Origin: Wocania_A spongiicola
GTDB lineage: Bacteria > Bacteroidota > Bacteroidia > Flavobacteriales > Flavobacteriaceae
Length of the DNA: 64,000 nt
Assembly (NCBI RefSeq): GCF_023502325.1
Contig: NZ_JAMFLZ010000009.1
Location: 74,512 to 138,511 of the forward strand
Direction: 5' to 3'
Part shown: positions 7,136 through 15,605 of the stretch, in pieces
Numbering within the stretch: the first letter of the stretch is position 1
Layout: every line of letters begins with the position of its first letter
Made by a program: the position numbers and the translations under genes
Notes under the pieces: generated by a model
The model's input: the letters and a program-made list of their open reading frames with translations, nothing else
Database searches by the model: none
Told to the model about the DNA's origin: nothing

Positions 7136-8293
7136 TTATGTTGCAGGTTTATACTCCTTTTTATCAATAATAATTTTTGCTAAAATTTCTTTAAGTATCT
7201 CTGAAGTCCCTCCTCCTATTGGTCCCAGTCTGCTATCGCGCAAAAGTCTTGCCATTGGATAATCTTCCATATAACCGTAGCCACCTAAAAATTGCAAGCA
7301 TTGATAGATAACCTCATCTGCCATTTTTGTAGATTTCAACTTAGACATTGTAGCTTCTTTTACCACATATTCACCTTTATTTAATCGGTAAGCAACAGAA
7401 TAATTAAACTCTTTACAAATTTCCATATCTGTATATAATTCTGCAACTGAGTGTCTTAAAGCCTGAAATTTATCGATAGATTTACCAAATGCCATACGCT
7501 CAGACATGTATTGCAGCGCATACTCTAAAGCATATTCTGCTCTTGCATGTGCATTAACTCCCATAACTAAGCGTTCTAAAGAGAAATGTTGCATTATGTA
7601 TGGAAAGCCTTTGTTCTCCTCACCCATTAAATTACTTGCTGGAACTTTTACATTGTCAAAAGCTATTTCGCCTGTATCAGACGCTCTCCAACCTAACTTA
7701 TCCAATTTGGTTGCTGATACACCTGGAGTTTCTCTATCTATAACAAAAATACTAATACCTTTATTACCCAATTCTGGGTTAGTTTTTGCGGCAACAACCA
7801 AATAATCACTTACCACTCCGTTAGTTATAAAAGTTTTTGATCCGTTTATAATATAATCATTTCCATTCCTAACTGCTGTTGTTCTCATTCCTGCTACATC
7901 GCTACCTCCAAAAGGTTCAGTAATACATAAACATCCTATTTTATCACCTGAAATACTTGGAGCTAAATAACGCTCTTTTATATCATGATTACCTTCTGCA
8001 TTAAGGTGTGTCATTGCTAAATAACAATGTGCCCAAATTGCAGCAGCAAAACCTCCAGAATTTATTTTTTGAAGTTCTTCAAGAAGTATAACGGTATAGA
8101 AAAGATCTAAATTTAAGCCGCCATAAGCTTCAGGATAATTGATACCGAAGAAACCCATATCTCCAAATTTTTTCCAAATAAAGCGCTCAATATTCCCTGT
8201 GCTTTCCCACTTATCAATATATGGAACGACTTCTTTGTTTAAAAAATCTTGCAAACTTTCTCTAAAAAGTTGATGTTCTTCTGTGAAGTACAT
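7136..8293 (-). CDS. Acyl-CoA dehydrogenase
   Basis: An FAD-dependent enzyme oxidising acyl-CoA to trans-2-enoyl-CoA, passing electrons to ETF. It has 385 aa from the chosen start (MYFTEEHQLFRESL); two in-frame ATGs up to 8308 would add five residues without family support. Visible features are the N-terminal helical domain, the FAD/substrate segment CITEPFGGSDVAGM, the FGKSIDKFQALRH FAD-contact segment and the C-terminal LGGYGYMEDYPMARLLRD. The usual short-chain motif YEGTSE reads IGGGTSEILKE here, so the catalytic Glu is not at the SCAD position. LCAD and isovaleryl-CoA dehydrogenases use a Glu on helix G instead. Substrate chain length is unknown. Confidence 0.88.
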   Translation of the reverse strand: MYFTEEHQLFRESLQDFLNKEVVPYIDKWESTGNIERFIWKKFGDMGFFGINYPEAYGGLNLDLFYTVILLEELQKINSGGFAAAIWAHCYLAMTHLNAEGNHDIKERYLAPSISGDKIGCLCITEPFGGSDVAGMRTTAVRNGNDYIINGSKTFITNGVVSDYLVVAAKTNPELGNKGISIFVIDRETPGVSATKLDKLGWRASDTGEIAFDNVKVPASNLMGEENKGFPYIMQHFSLERLVMGVNAHARAEYALEYALQYMSERMAFGKSIDKFQALRHSVAELYTDMEICKEFNYSVAYRLNKGEYVVKEATMSKLKSTKMADEVIYQCLQFLGGYGYMEDYPMARLLRDSRLGPIGGGTSEILKEILAKIIIDKKEYKPAT

Positions 8294-8331
8294 AGTATTC
8301 ATTAGCATTTTTTTCTTCCGATATTACGGTA

Positions 8332-9201
8332 TTAATCAAGCGACAAATATAATTTAATTATCTCGATTTTATTTATTGGAAAGCCCTTTACTTTTAATAA
8401 TTCATCTAATGATTTAAATCCCTCCCTTAATTTTCTTTGTTCGACAATATCATGTGCCAAATCATAATCGATATGCTGAATATTAACAAGGTCTTCTATT
8501 TCTGCTTTGTTTATACTTATCTTTTTAATGCTCTTTGGGGTTTTAACAGTAAATTGATTTGTGATTTTGTTAATTAATTCAGGTGTTAATCCGTAAACAT
8601 CTTGAAGTTGTACATCGCCAATAAAACCACCAACAAATTTGTTTCTAAATTTTATAATACGCATTGATAAAACCTCACCTACACCATTCACTTTTTGCAG
8701 TTGTTTTGCTGTTACTGTGTTTAAATCTTGTTTTTGAGCAAATGTTTTAGGAGTACTATTATAATAGACTACTGAATTGACTCTTTGCTTTGGCTTGGTT
8801 ACCCAATCTGGAAATTTAAAATACGGCGATATTGCATTTAAAAGAGAATCAGACACTTTGGTTATCTCTTGAAATTCTTTTACTGAATTTATCCACTTAT
8901 TTTGCTTTCTATATGCATGTAGTCTGTCAATCTCTTCATTTGACATGCCTAACGAAGCCCCTTTAAAATCAGTTATATAATTGGGGTTAAATGGGAATGT
9001 CTTTGGTTTCCTTCTTTCAAGTTCTACTAATTTTAACGAATCTATTTCATTCTGAAATTTTTCAAGTTCTTTTTGATTTACTATTATTTCTTCTGAAGGT
9101 GCATCAATAAAAAAATAAGCGCATTGCAATATTATTATAAACAGTATTAATAAAAAAATCCCATTTCGCTGTTTTTTAGAAAACGTGAAATGGGATTTCA
9201 T
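8332..9201 (-). CDS. Membrane-anchored helix-hairpin-helix (ComEA-like) protein
   Basis: The 289 aa have an N-terminal membrane anchor at about residues 13-33 (NGIFLLILFIIILQCAYFFI) and at least three helix-hairpin-helix modules. One is NYITDFKGASLGMSNEEIDRL, a second is the central DLNTVTAKQLQKVNGVGEVLSMRI, and a third lies in the C-terminal INKAEIEDLVNIQHIDYDLA. ComEA-type proteins bind DNA non-specifically at the cell surface during uptake, but most Bacteroidota members are uncharacterised. The first 15 codons also form the terminator of the upstream symporter gene (9151-9198). Transcription of this gene therefore needs readthrough or a promoter within the preceding gene. Confidence 0.8.
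   Translation of the reverse strand: MKSHFTFSKKQRNGIFLLILFIIILQCAYFFIDAPSEEIIVNQKELEKFQNEIDSLKLVELERRKPKTFPFNPNYITDFKGASLGMSNEEIDRLHAYRKQNKWINSVKEFQEITKVSDSLLNAISPYFKFPDWVTKPKQRVNSVVYYNSTPKTFAQKQDLNTVTAKQLQKVNGVGEVLSMRIIKFRNKFVGGFIGDVQLQDVYGLTPELINKITNQFTVKTPKSIKKISINKAEIEDLVNIQHIDYDLAHDIVEQRKLREGFKSLDELLKVKGFPINKIEIIKLYLSLD
9151..9198 (-). terminator. Intrinsic terminator of the AGCS gene, embedded in the next gene
   Basis: On the minus strand a perfect 12-bp stem AAATCCCATTTC/GAAATGGGATTT encloses a loop with further GTTTT/AAAAC pairing and is followed by TTTTTTTAT. It begins 19 bases after the stop of the upstream AGCS gene. It lies wholly within codons 2-17 of the helix-hairpin-helix gene. 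Confidence 0.8.
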
Positions 9202-9217
9202 ATTAATGTATTTTATA

Positions 9218-10864
9218 TTATTCTTTACTAGATTTTATTGCGCCTACATACTTACTCATTTCCTCTCTTACTTTAGGGAATAAGAAGAATAACCCTATCA
9301 TATTTGGAAACACTAATGCTAGAATCATGGCATCAGAAAATTTAATAACAGCATCCAAAGTTGCAGCAGCTCCAATTATAACAAATAGTAAAAATAAAAT
9401 CTTATAAACCATATCAGCTCTTTTCCCTTTACCAAATAAATATTTCCATGATTGTAAGCCATAATATGACCAAGAAATCATGGTAGAAAATGCGAATAAA
9501 ACTATAGCTATTGTTAATATATATGAGAAGCCAGGAATTACAGAATCAAAAGCCATAGAGGTTAAGTCTACACCTCCTACAGAACTTCCATCTACATTTA
9601 ATAATACACTACTACTCGAGTCGCCTGCAGCACCATATTGAAAAACACTTTGCATATTGGTACCATCTATATTAAAAAAGATAATTACTAGCGCAGTCAT
9701 AGTACAAATAACAACAGTATCAATAAACGGTTCTAAAAGCGCTACAACCCCTTCCGAGGCTGGATATTTTGTTTTTACTGCTGAGTGAGCAATGGCAGCT
9801 GAACCAGCTCCAGCTTCGTTAGAAAATGCTGCTCTTTGAAAACCAACAATAAGGACTCCTACCAAACCACCAAGGCCTGCCATTGGAGTAAATGCTCCTT
9901 CAAAAATTAATCCAAATGCTTTTCCTACGTAATTAATGTTTGCAAAAATTATTACTAAAGCAGCTAATACATATATTCCAGCCATAAATGGCACTATTTT
10001 CTCTGTTATTTTAGCAATTCTTTTAATACCACCAATAATCACTATTCCTACAAGAACTGCTAGAATAAAACCTATTATCAGTCCTGTAGCTCCTCCTTGT
10101 AAACCAAACAATGAACTTAATTGAACTGCCGCTTGATTAGACTGAAAAGCATTACCTCCTCCAAATGATGCTCCTACACAAAGTATCGCAAAAAGAGCAG
10201 CCAATACCTTTCCTATTCCTGCAAAACCTCTTTCTTTTAATCCTTTAGAAAGGTAATACATAGGACCTCCATAAACGGTTCCATCGTCTCCAACATCTCT
10301 ATATTTTACTCCAAGAGTACATTCAACAAATTTTGTAGCCATTCCTATTAACCCACAAACAATCATCCAAAATGTCGCGCCTGGACCACCAAGTGCTATA
10401 GCTACAGCTACGCCTGCTATATTACCTAAACCTACAGTTCCAGAAACAGCCGTTGCAAGCGCCTGAAAATGAGAAACCTCTCCTTCTTGACTTTCATCTT
10501 TAATAGTACCAATAACATCTCCATCTACAGCTAATCCTGCTTCGTCATCTGCTCCATCAATAGCTTCATGATGATCTATTTCATCATACTTACCTCTTAC
10601 TGTATTTATAGCTAATCCAAATTTTGTAACACTTGGAAATCTAAAATAAACTGTAAAAAATGTTGCTCCCGCTACCAATAAAATTACTACAAATGGGACA
10701 TTATACTCCCCTATAGGAATTGTAGTAAGTACAAAGCCTTCCCACCAAGTTGCCACCGGCATAAATGCATCATTAACCCTTTCATCTAGGCCTTTTTCTG
10801 CTTCTTGTGCAAATGTTAAAAATGGTAATATTAATGTGAAAATTGAAAGAAGATACTTCTTCAT
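9218..10864 (-). CDS. Sodium:alanine/glycine symporter, AGCS family
   Basis: An inner-membrane sodium-coupled transporter of alanine, glycine or related amino acids. The 548 aa are longer than the common 450-500. Family motifs are clear: SHFQALATAVSGTVGLGNIAG, GGPGATFWM, the GFQRAAFSNEAGAGSAAIAHS segment and EPFIDTVVICTMTALVI. The N-terminus (MKKYLLSIFTLILPFLTFAQ) looks like a signal peptide. An acidic insertion at about residues 93-122, rich in Asp and Glu, precedes the GEVSHFQAL motif and accounts for part of the extra length. It is monocistronic: a terminator follows in the next gene and about 110 bases precede the start. Confidence 0.92.
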   Translation of the reverse strand: MKKYLLSIFTLILPFLTFAQEAEKGLDERVNDAFMPVATWWEGFVLTTIPIGEYNVPFVVILLVAGATFFTVYFRFPSVTKFGLAINTVRGKYDEIDHHEAIDGADDEAGLAVDGDVIGTIKDESQEGEVSHFQALATAVSGTVGLGNIAGVAVAIALGGPGATFWMIVCGLIGMATKFVECTLGVKYRDVGDDGTVYGGPMYYLSKGLKERGFAGIGKVLAALFAILCVGASFGGGNAFQSNQAAVQLSSLFGLQGGATGLIIGFILAVLVGIVIIGGIKRIAKITEKIVPFMAGIYVLAALVIIFANINYVGKAFGLIFEGAFTPMAGLGGLVGVLIVGFQRAAFSNEAGAGSAAIAHSAVKTKYPASEGVVALLEPFIDTVVICTMTALVIIFFNIDGTNMQSVFQYGAAGDSSSSVLLNVDGSSVGGVDLTSMAFDSVIPGFSYILTIAIVLFAFSTMISWSYYGLQSWKYLFGKGKRADMVYKILFLLFVIIGAAATLDAVIKFSDAMILALVFPNMIGLFFLFPKVREEMSKYVGAIKSSKE

Positions 10865-10973
10865 AATAAATTTGTTGTTAGTTAGTTTTATTAAATAATA
10901 TGCATTTAAAAGCTAGCAAGATGCTAAAAAAAAATGATTTTTTAAAACAATTGATTGTTAAAATGCGAATCCA

Positions 10974-11987
10974 TTAATTTATATTATATACAGAATTAAG
11001 TACATCTATTTGTTCTGGTCGACCCAAAACTATAATCTTTGAATTTGGTGCTAAGTCTAAATCTGCTTCAGGGTTTACTATGTATTCTCCATTTTCATTT
11101 TTATAACCAATTACAGTACAACCTGTTACTTTTCTTAAATCTAAATCTTTAATAGTTTTAATTTCTTTGGTTAATTTTTCAATAGCAATTTCTTCAATAT
11201 TTATATTTGATTTTCCAACAATAGAAAGGTTATCTACAAATTCCATTAACCCAGGAACTACAACTAAAGATGCCATGTGATCACCTCCTATTTTATCTGG
11301 TAAAATAACATTATTAGCACCTGCGAGTTTTAACTTTTGATACGATGTTTCTTGAGAAGCTCTACTTATAATATTTATATTTTTATTTATTTGTCTTGTA
11401 GAAAGCACTATAAATAAATTATCTGCATCATTTGGTAAGGCCGATATTAAGCAGGAAGCTCTATCTACACCAGCTTGTAATAGCACTTCGTCTTCACTAG
11501 CATTACCTAAAACAAACGGCATGAGTTCATTTTCAATTTTATCAACCAATTCCTTATCTTTTTCAATAATAACAAATGGTTTATTATAAGCCAATAACTT
11601 AGTTGCAGCTTGTCTCCCATTTCTTCCATAGCCACAAATAATAATGTGCCCTTTTAATTTATCAATCTTTTTCTGCATCTTTTTTTGTTTTAATTCTTCA
11701 AAATTATTTTTGCTTAAAATATATTCAGTAATTACAGACAAGGCATATCCTAAAATAAAAACACTAGTTAAAATTAAAGATATAGTAAAAACTTTAGTAG
11801 CATCGTCTAACGGGTGTACTTCTTTAAAACCAACTGTAGTAACAGTTATTACTGTCATATATAGCGCATCAATCCATGTATAATTAGACATAGATTTAAA
11901 ACCAACAACACCAATAAACAACAATAGAATCAACAGAATAACTGCTGTATAAATTTTTGTTCTAAAAATTTTTATTAGCTGGTTCAT
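10974..11987 (-). CDS. Two-TM potassium channel with RCK (TrkA-N/TrkA-C) domains
   Basis: A predicted ligand-gated ion channel of the inner membrane with 337 aa. There are two transmembrane helices at about residues 12-30 and 66-88. Between them is a pore helix and selectivity filter TTVGF at 50-54, then a Rossmann RCK domain (GYGRNGR at 119-125) and a C-terminal TrkA-C domain from about 245. The filter reads TVGFKE where canonical potassium channels have TVGYGD, so selectivity is less certain than the fold. Its start overlaps the stop of the PspC-domain gene by four bases (ATGA), implying translational coupling. Confidence 0.85.
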   Translation of the reverse strand: MNQLIKIFRTKIYTAVILLILLLFIGVVGFKSMSNYTWIDALYMTVITVTTVGFKEVHPLDDATKVFTISLILTSVFILGYALSVITEYILSKNNFEELKQKKMQKKIDKLKGHIIICGYGRNGRQAATKLLAYNKPFVIIEKDKELVDKIENELMPFVLGNASEDEVLLQAGVDRASCLISALPNDADNLFIVLSTRQINKNINIISRASQETSYQKLKLAGANNVILPDKIGGDHMASLVVVPGLMEFVDNLSIVGKSNINIEEIAIEKLTKEIKTIKDLDLRKVTGCTVIGYKNENGEYIVNPEADLDLAPNSKIIVLGRPEQIDVLNSVYNIN

Positions 11988-12211
11988 AAATCAAAAACAG
12001 ATGAGCGTTTTGTATATACTATATCTTTTATACGCATCCAAAAAGCCATAAATAAGTAAAGTGCAAAACCAAAACCTAAGGTTACAAAAGTTAAATACAT
12101 AAACGAGGTACGTACTACCTTTGCTCTAATACCCAATCTATCAGCAATTCGCTGACACACATAGTAACCATGCTTTTGAAAATATAACAGAGATTTGTAG
12201 ATAATATTCAT
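11984..12211 (-). CDS. PspC-domain membrane protein
   Basis: A small phage-shock-protein-C-like membrane protein of 75 aa. The motif QRIADRLGIRAKVVRTSFMYLTFVTLG, core ADRLGIRAKVVR, is the PspC signature, followed by one long hydrophobic helix. I prefer the ATG at 12209-12211 (MNIIYK) over one at 12226, which only adds MLNCS. It lies between the DUF2851 gene (16-base gap) and the potassium channel (4-base overlap), so the three are probably one operon. In other bacteria PspC senses envelope stress; here function is inferred only from the domain. Confidence 0.75.
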   Translation of the reverse strand: MNIIYKSLLYFQKHGYYVCQRIADRLGIRAKVVRTSFMYLTFVTLGFGFALYLFMAFWMRIKDIVYTKRSSVFDL

Positions 12212-12227
12212 GCTGCAATTTAACAAT

Positions 12228-13499
12228 TTATTTAGTTAATAAGCTATTCCCTATTGTACATTGTAAACATTTATTTTTATTACAATATTCATTCTTTAAT
12301 TGTAGTAAAGCTTGAGATTGCAGCGCAGAGTTTGACACTTTTTTTAATGAATTAAACTTTTGGGTAATATTATTTTTTTCAGAAACTATTTGTTGTATTA
12401 ATTTTACAATGTCTTCTTCTATTTGTTTCCCTTGATATATGGCATAAGTAAACTTTATTGGAATAATAGTATTAATTATTAATAAATCTATAAACGCCTT
12501 GCTAAGTCGCTTTTTTGATTTTTTAGAATCCTTATCAAAAGTATAATGTGATTCCCAAAAGGGAGAAGTCTCAATTGAAAAGAGCGTATAGAAATCTTTG
12601 ATGGTAAGTATTTCATTAATTTTAGAAAACAAGTTTTGCTCTTTATTATACAGACCTGCCAGTTGTGATAATCGAATGGTGGGAAAATTTGATGGTCGTA
12701 ATCTAAAAAACTTAATCGGTGTTATGTTTTCATTAAATAAGCTGAATTTTTGCTTTAAAAATTGGTGTTCCTTAATTAAATTTTGAAAATAAGAATCTTG
12801 AATATCTCCACTTAACAAGTCAGCTTGACCAAAAAATAAAGCCTCCAAACTGGTTTGATTGTTTTGTAATTTTCTAATGATTGAAAAATCTATAGTATTT
12901 GCCATACTCAAAAAGGCATCTGCATTTACTTTAAGTCCAAAATTTTTAGCAAGCATTTTAAACAAAACTGCTTCCCAATCGTTTTTCGATATTTTTAAAA
13001 GTTGATTTATGCTCTCAGCTTTCCTCTCTAAGCGTTCAAAATATAAACGTTCCAACCAATTTTGCATCATAAAATCATCAATGTTTGCAAAGTCTTGTTC
13101 GCAATTAATCCATTTATTAGTTTTGGAAAATAATTGCTGGTAATTATTTAAAGCTGTTCTTGATATATACTCTTTTAGCTCTAAAGTAGGGATTGTTGTA
13201 TTATCCTTTCTGTAAACATTTGTGTCGTGTTCCCAAACTACATGAAGAATTACATTATCGTAAGCTTTATCTTGTTCGTGATTATGCAAAAACCAATCAG
13301 ATGATTTGATGTGAACTTCTAAATTTCCTACCCACAATTGGTTATCGATTTTTAGTTGTGCATTAAAAAAATCTGGACCTGCATTTAAATTATGCTGGCC
13401 AACAGACAGTATTGTAATTACTTCGTTATTTGTAGTTTTTAAATTTGTAACATCAATTTTTTTATGTTTCCACGTATAGTGGAGAAAATCTTCTTGCAT
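12228..13499 (-). CDS. DUF2851 family protein
   Basis: A 423-aa protein of unknown function found widely in Bacteroidota. The N-terminal half carries the family signature (QHNLNAGPDFFNAQLKI, then NLEVHIKSSDWFLHNH). The C-terminal part ends in a CxxxxCLQCTIG cysteine cluster (NKNKCLQCTIGNSLL), suggestive of metal binding. There is no signal peptide, so it is probably cytosolic. It is first in the probable operon with the PspC-domain protein and potassium channel. No catalytic assignment is justified. Confidence 0.8.
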   Translation of the reverse strand: MQEDFLHYTWKHKKIDVTNLKTTNNEVITILSVGQHNLNAGPDFFNAQLKIDNQLWVGNLEVHIKSSDWFLHNHEQDKAYDNVILHVVWEHDTNVYRKDNTTIPTLELKEYISRTALNNYQQLFSKTNKWINCEQDFANIDDFMMQNWLERLYFERLERKAESINQLLKISKNDWEAVLFKMLAKNFGLKVNADAFLSMANTIDFSIIRKLQNNQTSLEALFFGQADLLSGDIQDSYFQNLIKEHQFLKQKFSLFNENITPIKFFRLRPSNFPTIRLSQLAGLYNKEQNLFSKINEILTIKDFYTLFSIETSPFWESHYTFDKDSKKSKKRLSKAFIDLLIINTIIPIKFTYAIYQGKQIEEDIVKLIQQIVSEKNNITQKFNSLKKVSNSALQSQALLQLKNEYCNKNKCLQCTIGNSLLTK

Positions 13500-13598
13500 G
13501 CAATAAATATAAAATTACAATGTATAAGCACCAAATCAAAAAGAGTTTATTCTAATCTAAATTAATTAATTTAGTAGATATCAACTAAACTTAAAATT

Positions 13599-14429
13599 AT
13601 GAAACTCCTTTTAACTTATTTTTTAATCATACTTTTTTTACTAACTAGCTGTAATAAAAAACCCCCTCTGAAAGAATCTGAAGCAGTTCAAACTTCGGAA
13701 AACGAGTTTAAATATTCAAAAATAATTGATTTAACCCACGAATTTTCTGAAGAAACTGTCTATTGGGTAACAGCTAAAAAGTTTAAATTAGATACCGTTT
13801 TTAATGGCCATACTGACAAAGGTTTCTTTTATTCTGCCTATAATTTCTCTACTGCCGAACATGGTGGCACACACATTGATGCTCCCATTCATTTTTCAGA
13901 AAATAGTGAAACTGTAGATCAAATTCCTTTAAAAAATTTAATAGGACAGGCTATAAAAATTGATGTTTCTAAAAAGGCTATAAGTAACCCTGATTATCAA
14001 ATTAGTGTTGAAGACTTAACAAACTGGGAAACAGAACAGCAAATGCAAATACCAAATGGTAGTATTGTTTTATTGCAAACTGGTTTTTCAAACTTTTATC
14101 CTAATCCAATTAAATATTTAGGAACAGACCAGCGTGGTGAAGATGCAGTGAAACTTTTACATTTCCCAGGGCTTTCTCCCGAAGCATCAGAATGGTTGGT
14201 GAAAAATAGAAATATACATGCCATTGGCATTGATACAGCCAGCATTGATTATGGACAATCACAACATTTTGGAAGCCATGTAAACTTAATGTCTCAAAAC
14301 ATTTCGGCCTTTGAAAACTTAACAAATCTTAATGAGTTGCCAAATACCGGTTTTTATATTGTAGCATTACCCATGAAAATTAAAGGTGGATCTGGCGCAC
14401 CCTTAAGAATAGTGGCTTTATTGAATTAG
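13599..14429 (+). CDS. Cyclase/kynurenine-formamidase-family lipoprotein
   Basis: A metal-dependent hydrolase of the cyclase family (PF04199 type) with 276 aa. The lipoprotein signal is MKLLLTYFLIILFLLTSC with Cys18 as the lipidation site. The zinc motif HGGTHIDAPIHF is at residues 88-99, and a second conserved block is IGIDTASIDYGQSQHFGSHVNLM. Known members hydrolyse N-formylkynurenine or related amide and lactone substrates; the substrate here is unknown. Unlike most members it is exported, presumably to the periplasm or outer membrane. It is divergent from the DUF2851 gene with about 100 bases between. Confidence 0.82.
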   Translation: MKLLLTYFLIILFLLTSCNKKPPLKESEAVQTSENEFKYSKIIDLTHEFSEETVYWVTAKKFKLDTVFNGHTDKGFFYSAYNFSTAEHGGTHIDAPIHFSENSETVDQIPLKNLIGQAIKIDVSKKAISNPDYQISVEDLTNWETEQQMQIPNGSIVLLQTGFSNFYPNPIKYLGTDQRGEDAVKLLHFPGLSPEASEWLVKNRNIHAIGIDTASIDYGQSQHFGSHVNLMSQNISAFENLTNLNELPNTGFYIVALPMKIKGGSGAPLRIVALLN

Positions 14430-14511
14430 AATATTTATTTAAAAGCCATTAATAAATAATTGAGAAACATTATTCTTTAATAAATGAATAAATTTGTAAA
14501 AAGCCTTATAT

Positions 14512-14907
14512 ATGGAACAACTTACTTTAACTACACCTGCACTTTTATTCTCAGCCATATCATTAATCATGCTCGCTTATACCAATAGGTTTTTGGCTTA
14601 TGCAGCTATAATAAGGAACCTACATGATAAATATAAACAGGAAAAAGACTCCATATTAATCGCTCAAATAAAAAACATAAAACAACGCTTGTATTTAACA
14701 CGATCTATGCAAATCTTTGGCATAAGTAGTTTGCTACTTTGTGTTTTAACTATGTTTTTAATTTATGTACAGCTGCATAATATTGCTATTTGGGTTTTTG
14801 GTTTTGCTCTTTTATTATTAATTATTTCGTTAAGTCTTTTAATAATCGAAATTCAAATTTCAGTAAAAGCTTTAGAACATCATATTAGTGATATTGAGAA
14901 TAATTGA
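14512..14907 (+). CDS. DUF2721 family membrane protein
   Basis: A 131-aa inner-membrane protein matching DUF2721 in architecture. One N-terminal transmembrane helix (about 7-27) is followed by an amphipathic charged segment with the conserved pattern TNRFLAYAAIIRNLH and TRSMQIFGISSLLL, and two more helices lie at about 75-117. Function is unknown for the whole family. It stands alone, 82 bases after the cyclase gene, with the same orientation. Confidence 0.75.
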   Translation: MEQLTLTTPALLFSAISLIMLAYTNRFLAYAAIIRNLHDKYKQEKDSILIAQIKNIKQRLYLTRSMQIFGISSLLLCVLTMFLIYVQLHNIAIWVFGFALLLLIISLSLLIIEIQISVKALEHHISDIENN

Positions 14908-14963
14908 TGACACATTAAAACATTCTATTATAAAGTCCTAATTTCTTTATTTTAATAAAACAA

Positions 14964-15515
14964 ATGAAAAACAACTATTTTACCCTTATACTAATTCTTA
15001 CTTGTGCTTTTGGGTTTTCTCAAAATTCAATCACAGTTATCTTAAAGAACGATAAGATTATAAAAGGCTCTGGCGTTCTAAAAAGAAAGTTTGTAAAAAT
15101 TAAAAAAGTACAAAAAGTTAAATCGCAAAAAATAGATATTGAGAGGATAAGTAAAATTATTTATAAGAAGAAAGGGAAGTCTACAACTTTCTATTTCTTT
15201 AAAGATAACGAAGACGACCTTATTTCTTATTTACAATTAGTAATCGATGGAAACATGAATTTATACAGTAAATCTTTTATAAATTCAACAGGGTACGGTG
15301 CATTTGAAAGTACACATTATTACTTAAAACGTGATAATGAATCAAATGTTGTAATGTTAGGAGGGGGAACTGTTTGGGATAATTTCAAGAAAGAATCTGC
15401 TGAATACTTAAAAGATTGCCCAACTCTAGTTAAGAATATATCAGAATCAAAAAAAGGGTTTGCAAAAAAAGATGTGAAAAAAATAGTGAGATTTTACAAC
15501 TCAAAGTGCAGATAA
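14964..15515 (+). CDS. Secreted hypothetical protein
   Basis: I do not recognise this 183-aa protein. It has a Sec signal peptide (MKNNYFTLILILTCAFGFSQ, cleavage near residue 19). The mature N-terminal half is very basic and beta-strand-like (VILKNDKIIKGSGVLKRKFVKI), reminiscent of the generic lipid-facing or peptide-binding beta domains found in flavobacterial secreted proteins. Two Cys (near residues 151 and 182) could form a disulfide. A YYLKR motif sits mid-protein. It is 56 bases after DUF2721 and may share its transcript. Confidence 0.65.
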   Translation: MKNNYFTLILILTCAFGFSQNSITVILKNDKIIKGSGVLKRKFVKIKKVQKVKSQKIDIERISKIIYKKKGKSTTFYFFKDNEDDLISYLQLVIDGNMNLYSKSFINSTGYGAFESTHYYLKRDNESNVVMLGGGTVWDNFKKESAEYLKDCPTLVKNISESKKGFAKKDVKKIVRFYNSKCR

Positions 15516-15605
15516 GTCTAAAAAGCACTTAGTAAAATATAAAATCAATTTCATATATAAGCTTATTTACGAAAATCCCTGCTTATTTTTCATTCAGTTT
15601 CAAAA

